Positions 57,485-64,000 of a DNA stretch of 64,000 nt are shown here, piece by piece; positions within the stretch are counted from its first letter, which is position 1, and every line of letters begins with the position of its first letter. The notes beneath the pieces are model-generated. The model searched no databases and was not told the DNA's origin. It saw nothing but the letters and a program-made list of their open reading frames with translations. The DNA is from Cryptomeria japonica (lineage: Eukaryota > Streptophyta > Pinopsida > Cupressales > Cupressaceae), in contig NC_081411.1 in NCBI RefSeq assembly GCF_030272615.1, positions 209,829,744 to 209,893,743 of the forward strand. The letters are read 5' to 3'. Made by a program: the position numbers and the translations under genes.

Positions 57485-59370
57485 TCATATTATAACTAGT
57501 CTACTAGATTTTAGCTTTGCAAACTTCTGTTCACGAACACTACAAGTGAATCTCCTCCATGTCAAATCGGAGTTATAAACAACTTCTCCTACGACGAACA
57601 CAAACTTACTAATAGAAACATTACTTTTTGCAAGGTCATAATAAACACCTCGATCACAATCACCTTCCCCTTTGCTCCCCTTCTTGTAAACCCTGAACAA
57701 AGAACCTAAAAAATCACCATTAGTTGGTTATAATACCCAAAAATAAAACTGTCTAACCCAAAACTCAAACATTTCCTATTGCTAGTAACCACACATTTGG
57801 GTCCACTGGTCCTCTTCTTGAAAGTCTAGTAAATCAACTTCCTACCAAGGGTTTTGATAATTCTTGTTTACTTGGTGTGACACTTGATCTGCAACCATGC
57901 TCTACATTATTCTTGTGCACTTAGATGGTCCATAAGAATATTTGCTTCCATCATTTACTCTATTAACGTTACTATTGACTAGAATACCTTCTGCACTATC
58001 AGCATGGTGAAGCCCACCAATCAGCCTTTCAATGGTACTTCCACCTTCGTTCATAATACAATTATGGGTCTAAGGGTCCAAGGACTCAAATGCTACGAGA
58101 CGAGCACCAAATCTACTACCAGCAGGGTGTCGTGGCATAGAATCCTTGTGAGGCTCAAAACAAAGCTTCTTTGTGGTCTTGCCAAGATCAATATCATACA
58201 ATAGAATTATTTAATTGGAAAATCCAACCTTGGAATGGAAGGAAGAATTATTTTCGTCATCTTTAGGGTTTAAATTCTCTCTCTTATCCCCTATGTAATA
58301 ACCCAATGGAGGGTATTCAGAGAAACTTTCCACAACCATATGCTTGGTTAGAATCATGTTAACGAATCCAACATCACCATTTTTAAAGAAATTAGGTTCC
58401 TTCTCAATCTCCTTGTTGTTCAAATCATTTACACATACCACAACTGCATCATGAGATGAAAAAGAAATGGAACCAGAATCTCTATGCTTTGCAGTTGGCA
58501 TGTTACATGCTAGCTTAATTTTCTCACAATTCCCCATGACATCAAGGCACAGTCCTGAAGCAAAGCTCCCATGTTCGCAAATGACACCAAATGCCGTGCC
58601 GACCAGCCATGGGTTCATACTCATGCTCATTTCCATCTTCAGTTTTGGTAGTCAACATTATTTTCAAACTCCTTCGAATCGACCACAAAAGGTTCCTTCA
58701 TCACCCATAGAAAAGCCATCTCTTCACCTCCATACGCAGTAACATTAGGACCACTTAGATAACCATATTCAGTACTAATAGATTCCTTGTCATAAAAGTT
58801 GTTTGTATTTCTTGTAGAAGCTCGTGTACTACCTACAATCAAAGCATTCCACTCTACCTCTACTTCTGCAATCTGCAACAATAAATCAACACTCTCCTTT
58901 CCTTTTGGAAAATTAATTTCCTCAAATACTATATTCTTAGCCTTTCTGAAATCTTTTAGATCCTGTGTAGCCTTGAGCCAGAGGCTCTCTCCCACCTCCT
59001 TGAGCTCTATAATCTCTGCGCTCCTGGGAACTTCAGTCGCCAGGCACGCCGAATCCTCTTGTGGATTATTTCCACCAAGAAAAGGATTTCCTATCAATAA
59101 CGCATGCATTTTTGTGAGGAAAGAGTCCTTTGTCAGGAGCTTCCCATCACTTTCCTCTTGCTGAAATACGGTCTCTTCAGAAAAATCTAATTCTTTCTCA
59201 AAGCTATCTTTTCCAATATTCATGATGCGACACAAAACTATTAACTTCTGGTCCATACAAATCAGTTTTTCTATGAATAGGAGATTGTCTTCATTCAACC
59301 TCATAAATTTTTCTTTTTCATAATCCTCTTGAGCCTTGTTCTCAACTTTCATGTAAGCTTTTTGGTCCAT
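57485..59370 (-). pseudogene. Block G copy 3a: ORFa, ORFb and ORFc
   Basis: ORFa is fully open here for 243 codons (59370-58639): MDQKAYMKVENK, EEINFPKGKESVDLLLQIAE, EYGYLSGPNVTAYGGEE, ending VDYQN. The ATG of ORFb follows two bases after the ORFa stop (58636). ORFb is open to 58211, then broken, continuing to about 57850. ORFc is 57700-57485. The charged, helical ORFa and Ser/Asn-rich ORFb match no family I know. Being complete, ORFa is the best sequence for a database search. Confidence 0.6.
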
Positions 59371-59519
59371 ACGAATCAGTTATTCTATGAGTGAGAGACA
59401 TTCATGTAAACATTACTGGTTACTAGATCGCCACGCACAAGAGGAATTCAGGATTCAGGAAAGGGCTTTAGAAACCATGTAACAAATGAAAATGCCAAGC
59501 GTAAAGCCTAATTATTTGC

Positions 59520-59842
59520 CAGTGGCTTCCATCCTGTACCAACATGGGAGCTTTTGAAATAAGATATGGACACGCATCACAGGATAACAGTAGGGAGATT
59601 TTTGAAAGTTATTATAGTTTGAAATGCCCTGGTTTTAGACATTTAGGAAAGGATAAATGTGGAATTATAGACCTCGCACCTGTATTTGCTGATAGAATGC
59701 TTCAAAGTTTTGTCGTGTCATGGAATGCATCAATTGCAAGAGATGCGGAAATAGATTTGAAGGAAAGTCTTTGGAAATTTGCACACTCATTGGTGACTGT
59801 TAGATCTAACCCGCACAACCTTCAGCCTACATCCTCCATATG
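59520..59842 (+). pseudogene. PPR-protein-like fragment, copy 2
   Basis: GAFEIRYGHASQD, RMLQSFVVSWNASIA and SNPHNLQPTSSIC. Open for about 100 codons because the join at 59842/59843 cuts it before the usual stops. Divergent to the ORFa upstream of it. Confidence 0.6.
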
Positions 59843-61255
59843 TTGACTAGAATACCTTCTACACTATCAACATCGTGAAGCCCACCAATCAGCCTTTCTA
59901 TGGTACTACCACCTTCATTCATAATACAATTATGGGTCTGAGGGTCCAAGGACTCAAATGTTGCAACACGAGCACTAAATCTACTGCCAGTAGGGTGTCG
60001 TGGCATGGAATCCTTGTTAGGTTCAAAACAGAGCTTCTTTGTGGTCTTGCCAAGATCAATACGATACAATAAAATTATTTCATTGGCAAATCCAACCTTG
60101 GAATGGAAGGAAGAATTATTTTCATCATCTTTAGGGTTTAAATTCTCGATCTTATCCCTTTTGTAACAACCCAATGGAGGGTATTTAGAGAAACTTTCCA
60201 CACCCATATGCTTGGTTAGAATTATCTTAACGAATCCAACATCACCATTTTAAAAGAAATTAGGTTCCTTCTCAATCTCCTTGTTGTTCAAATCATTTAC
60301 ACATGCCACAACTACATCATGAGATGAAAAAGAAATGGAACCAGAATCTTTGCACTTTATAGTTGGCAGGTTACGTGCTAGCTTAATTTTCTCACAATCC
60401 CCCATGACATCAGGGCACAGTCTCGAAGCAAAGCTCCCATGTTCCCAAATGACACCAAATGCCGAGCCGACCAGCCATGGGTTCATACTCATGCTCATTT
60501 CCATCTTCAGTTTTGGTAGTCAACGTTCTTTTCAGACTTCTTCGAATTGACCATAGAAGGTTCCTTGACAATCTCTTCACCTCCATATGCAGTAACATTA
60601 GGATTACTTAGATAACCATATTCAGTACCAGCAGATTCCTTGTCATAAATGTTGTTTGTATTTCTTGTAGAAGCTTGTGTACTACCTACAATCAAAGCAT
60701 TCCACTCTGCCTCTACTTCTGCAATCTACAACAATAAATCAACACTCTCCTTTCGTTTTGGAAAATTAATTTCCTCAAAGACCATATTCTCATCCTTTCT
60801 GAAGTCTTTTAGATCCTGCGCAGCCTTGAGCCAGAGGCTCTCTCCCGCCTCCTTGAGCTCTATAATCCTTGCGCTCCTGGGAACTTCAGTCGTCAGGCAC
60901 CCTGAATCCTCTTGTGGATTCTTTTCACCAAGGAAAGGATTTCCTATCAATAACGCATGCATTTTTGTGAGGAAAGAGTACTTTGTCATGAGCTTCCCAT
61001 CACTTTCCTCTTGCTGAAATATGGTCTCTTCAGAAAAATCTGATTATTTCTCAAAGTTATCTTTTTCAATATTCATGATGCGACACAAAACCATTGACGT
61101 CTGGTCCATACAAATCAATTTTTCTATGAGTAGGAGATTCTCTTCATTCAACCTCATAAATTTTTCTTTTTCATAATCCTCTTGAGCCTTGTTCTCAAAT
61201 TTCATGTAAACTTTCTGGTCCATACAAATCAGTTTTTCTATGAGTGAGAGACATT
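59843..61255 (-). pseudogene. Block G copy 3b: ORFa and ORFb fragments
   Basis: A second tandem copy, starting abruptly at TTGACTAGAATACC, equal to position 57975 in copy 3a. ORFb pieces are at 60504-60250 and 60207-59850, ORFa pieces at 60989-60530. An A-run deletion at 60250 splits ORFb. ORFc is missing, cut off by the join. Confidence 0.6.
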
Positions 61256-61379
61256 CATGTAAACGTTATTGGTTACTAGATCGCCACGCAGAGGAGGAAT
61301 TCAGGATTCAGGGAAGGGCTTTAGAAACCCTGTAGCAAATAAAAATGCCAAGTGTAAAGCCTAATTATTTGCCAGTGGC

Positions 61380-62030
61380 TTCCATCCTGTACCAACGTGG
61401 GAGCATTTGAAATAAGATATGGACACGCATCACAGGATAACGGTAGGGAGATTTTTCAAAGTTATTATACTTCAAAATGCCCTGGTTTTAGACATGTAGG
61501 AAAGGATAAATGTGGAATTATAGACCTCACACCTGTATTTGCTGACAGGATGCTTCAAAGTTTTGTTGTCTCATGGAATGCATCGATTGTAAGAGCTGCA
61601 GAAATAGATTTGATGGAAAGGCTTTGGAAAGTTGCACACTCATTGGTGATTGTCAGATCTAACCCCAACAACCTTCAGCCTGCATCCTCCATATGTGTGC
61701 CAAAATTGGCTTTTGGGGTGTTGTCGTTGTGACATCTCTGTTTGCCATGTACACAAAATGTGAGGGCAGAGACTTGGCATGTGGTCTACGTAACAAAATT
61801 GCCTAATGGAGATGTGGTCTCCTCATTGTCAATATCGTGTGAGTACCACAAACAGATTTACTGAAAAGGCTTTAGAATCTTTCAAACAAATGCAGATAGT
61901 AGGCGTAGAGCCAAACGCTTTTTCCTGTCACCTCCAGCAGCCAATTATTTTTTACAGAATACCTCTAAGAAATGTCATCTCATCGAATGCAAGGATAGGA
62001 AGTTTTTGTAGACAATATATTTGATGGAAA
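61380..62030 (+). pseudogene. PPR-protein-like fragment, copy 3
   Basis: The longest copy: GAFEIRYGHASQD, MLQSFVVSWNASIV (61550), LFAMYTKCEG (about 61740), then FTEKALESFKQMQIVGVEPN (61855) and RIPLRNVISSNARIG. The spacing of these phrases fits consecutive PPR units; stops and frameshifts make it a pseudogene. Confidence 0.7.
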
Positions 62031-62451
62031 GACTCCTGCCAATTTGAATACGTCCAGAAGAATATATATATATATTTTCAAAACAAATGCACCATTCCTC
62101 ATTTATTACAAGGCCATGCTCTGCAAGCAAGCACGCTTTCTACTTTACTATCTCTTTCGTCCTCTCTTCAAGTTTCAAAATGTTTTTCTTTACTGTTCCT
62201 TTTTTTTTAATTTTCCATTCATGCCTTTGACCACTTGGTCGGGGATGTGACATGCTAGTGATCAACTAGCTCTTATACGAAATATTGTAGATGTAAATTA
62301 GGGTATCTTTTTAGCTTTCCAGATCTCCAGATATTTTAATGTCATTAGTAAATCCATACATTAAAAATAAAACTCATATTTATGTCATTAGTCTTAAATA
62401 AGGAGAATGATTAAAGCTATGAGATTTCCACAATCCATTTTGTATTCTAGT

Positions 62452-62574
62452 GTATTTTTTCCATCAACGTTTCGAATCACACTCCATGATTCATCATCAT
62501 GATGAAAAGAATTCCCAAGACATGAAAGATGATGAATCACAGAGTGTGATTCGAAAAGTTGATGAAAAAAATAC
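62452..62574. repeat. Near-perfect 47-bp inverted repeat (29-bp loop)
   Basis: Arms 62452-62498 and 62528-62574. Each contains CGAATCACACTC..GATTCATCATC or its complement, and both encode the same DDES.SVIR.VD.KNT phrase on opposite strands. A further piece of the left arm (CTAGTGTATTTTTT) recurs inverted at 62589-62603. Confidence 0.85.
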
Positions 62575-62604
62575 ACACAATCGAATCCAGAAAAAATACA
62601 CTAG

Positions 62605-62784
62605 AAAGAGAATGATTTCAAAGAGTATGCCACTCTTAATGACTTCCTTCCAGCTGAAGAAACAAATGTCCCTCCCCTTCCAAGAGGAAAATCTCAGATA
62701 GACATGTTGAGTGCTAGTGACAACGGCAGTAGTGATCATGGCTGCAAAAGGGATCGGGATCAGGGCCGCGCTTCAAGGGTCTAA
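62605..62784 (+). CDS. Probable terminal exon of an unidentified host gene
   Basis: Open frame to TAA at 62782 with well-ordered codons: KEYATLNDFLPAEETNVPPL, then PRGKSQIDMLSASDNGSSD and RDRDQGRASRV. It is richer in GC than its surroundings and looks coding, but no start or upstream partner is visible; a TAG lies at 62602 in frame. It could be the last exon of a gene whose 5' part has been replaced, or a retained pseudo-exon. I do not recognise the protein. Confidence 0.45.
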   Translation, partial: KENDFKEYATLNDFLPAEETNVPPLPRGKSQIDMLSASDNGSSDHGCKRDRDQGRASRV

Positions 62785-64000
62785 ATCATGTTGTTAGTTC
62801 TTTCGAAAAACTTAGAGGTATGCACTCCTTTTCTTTTTTTGTCATCAAGCTTTGTAAATTCGAAAAGTTTCTAGTCTGAAGAAACAGAGAGAAAAAATTT
62901 CAGTTTGTTCATGGTGGTTAAACTATCTCGTTTTTTTATGGTTTAGCCACTAGCATGATCAATCAAAAAGTAACTTTTATTAATATAAAACCTTTCACTC
63001 TGCCTTTATCCATAAAAAAAAATCATATTTATATATCATCTTTGCAACTAGAACAATGTGAAACCAAAAGACAATAATCTAGTTTAACAGTTTGCATAAA
63101 TAAAGACTGCACAGTTGAAAGAAAATACCATTTGGGTATAGGAGATCATCTTACTTCAATTTTACATTAAAAGAGATTATGTAAAGAATAATATAGCATA
63201 TAATATTCTTACTTGAATTCAGTGATGATACTTTATATTCTACCGCAAAAAATCAACAAAATAAATTGGTTTTTGCTGAATTGAAATTAAAATCATTCTT
63301 TTTTTTCTTACAAGGATTAGGAGTGACAAATTAGTTGCATATTTATTCCAATAAGTACTAGTTCTATCTTCAATATTTATAGAGTTCTAACAAACGTTCT
63401 AGTTGATGTAACATCAACAATAAGTTAAATGCTAATTATTCCTAAATATGAATACAAGTGAGGATTACTGGCAGGTATTGGAGCAAATATCACTGATCAT
63501 TCAAATTTTAATCAAAACTTCAATTTTCTAAGAAATCATTAGTAACACATGAACGATCAATTATAAGTAAACTCAAAGTGAGCTAAATTTGATATAAGTC
63601 AAGCCAAACTCAAATGCTCCAAGTTTATGAGTTGAGTAAATATTACTCTTCTTCTAGGTGTCTTGCAACTATACATAGGCTAGGAACTTGAAAACAATCA
63701 ACTTCCTTTCTGAATAATTTTACTGTATGTAACTTTCCATCTCATTTGCCCTAGGACATTAAAAGTGGTTTTTTGAAGTGGTTTACCTTTAACAAAATTC
63801 TTACAACTTTTAAAACCATCTCTCTACATTTCTATTGATATTTAGATTTATTTATTTTTAATAGAGAATTTAATTAATGCTAAACATTTTTTGAATGGAA
63901 TAATTTGAACAGATTTTATTTTAATAGTTATATTAAGTTCATGAAAATTAAGATTCTAATTGTAAATCTATATCATTTTACTGAAAATAATTTTGGATCC
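62785..64000. other. AT-rich sequence without recognisable genes
   Basis: No open frame of note, no repeat shared with the rest of the window and no RNA gene seen. Confidence 0.6.

Noticed and set aside
62452-62574. MicroRNA precursor
   Set aside because: The two arms are near-perfect copies of a coding phrase, which points to recent inverted duplication rather than an evolved miRNA hairpin.

Overview
This is nuclear DNA of a land plant, most likely a seed plant with a large, repeat-rich genome (a conifer or other gymnosperm is my best guess, not proven). The pointers are L1-type LINEs whose ORF2 ends in an RNase H domain, Copia elements with an initiator-Met tRNA primer site, Ty3/gypsy integrase remnants, plant F-box/kelch genes, PPR-like fragments, telomere-like TTAGGG tracts, and very heavy decay by stop codons. 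Only the two kelch genes look like host genes with open frames; almost everything else is transposon.

Layout. 1-13.7 kb: an old minus-strand LINE (Z) interrupted by a plus-strand LINE (A, 3467-11405) with a 16-bp target-site duplication on each side; Z's 5' end carries an ~828-bp tandem repeat and tRNA-like SINE heads. 14.3-18.5 kb: a second minus-strand LINE (Y). 19.0-20.75 kb: a 3' fragment of a third minus-strand LINE (X). 22.2-32.9 kb and 43.7-56.4 kb: two related duplicated blocks holding a decayed minus-strand Gypsy pol, a Copia element with gag and protease only, one or two 5'-truncated LINE copies (B; C and D), a telomere-like tract and a kelch gene. 33-41.5 kb and 56.7-62.4 kb: copies of an unrecognised minus-strand ORF family (ORFa, ORFb, ORFc) next to PPR pseudogene fragments, with a third Copia copy at 34.3-37.5 kb. 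62.4-62.8 kb: an inverted repeat and a probable terminal exon. The rest is AT-rich sequence without genes.

Main discovery. Element A has three ORFs: ORF1 (DUF4283-like plus zinc knuckle), ORF2 (endonuclease, reverse transcriptase, RNase H) and a third ORF of about 615 codons 3' of RNase H. All three lie between the same pair of target-site duplications. ORF1/ORF2 overlap as ATGA and ORF2/ORF3 overlap by 8 nt. Copies B, C and D start inside RNase H (5' truncation) and also carry a homologous ORF3 followed by a similar 3' end. ORF3 is therefore part of the mobile unit; I do not recognise its function. A second candidate system is the Copia family, which keeps gag and protease but has an unfamiliar C-terminal region in place of integrase and reverse transcriptase, in all three copies.
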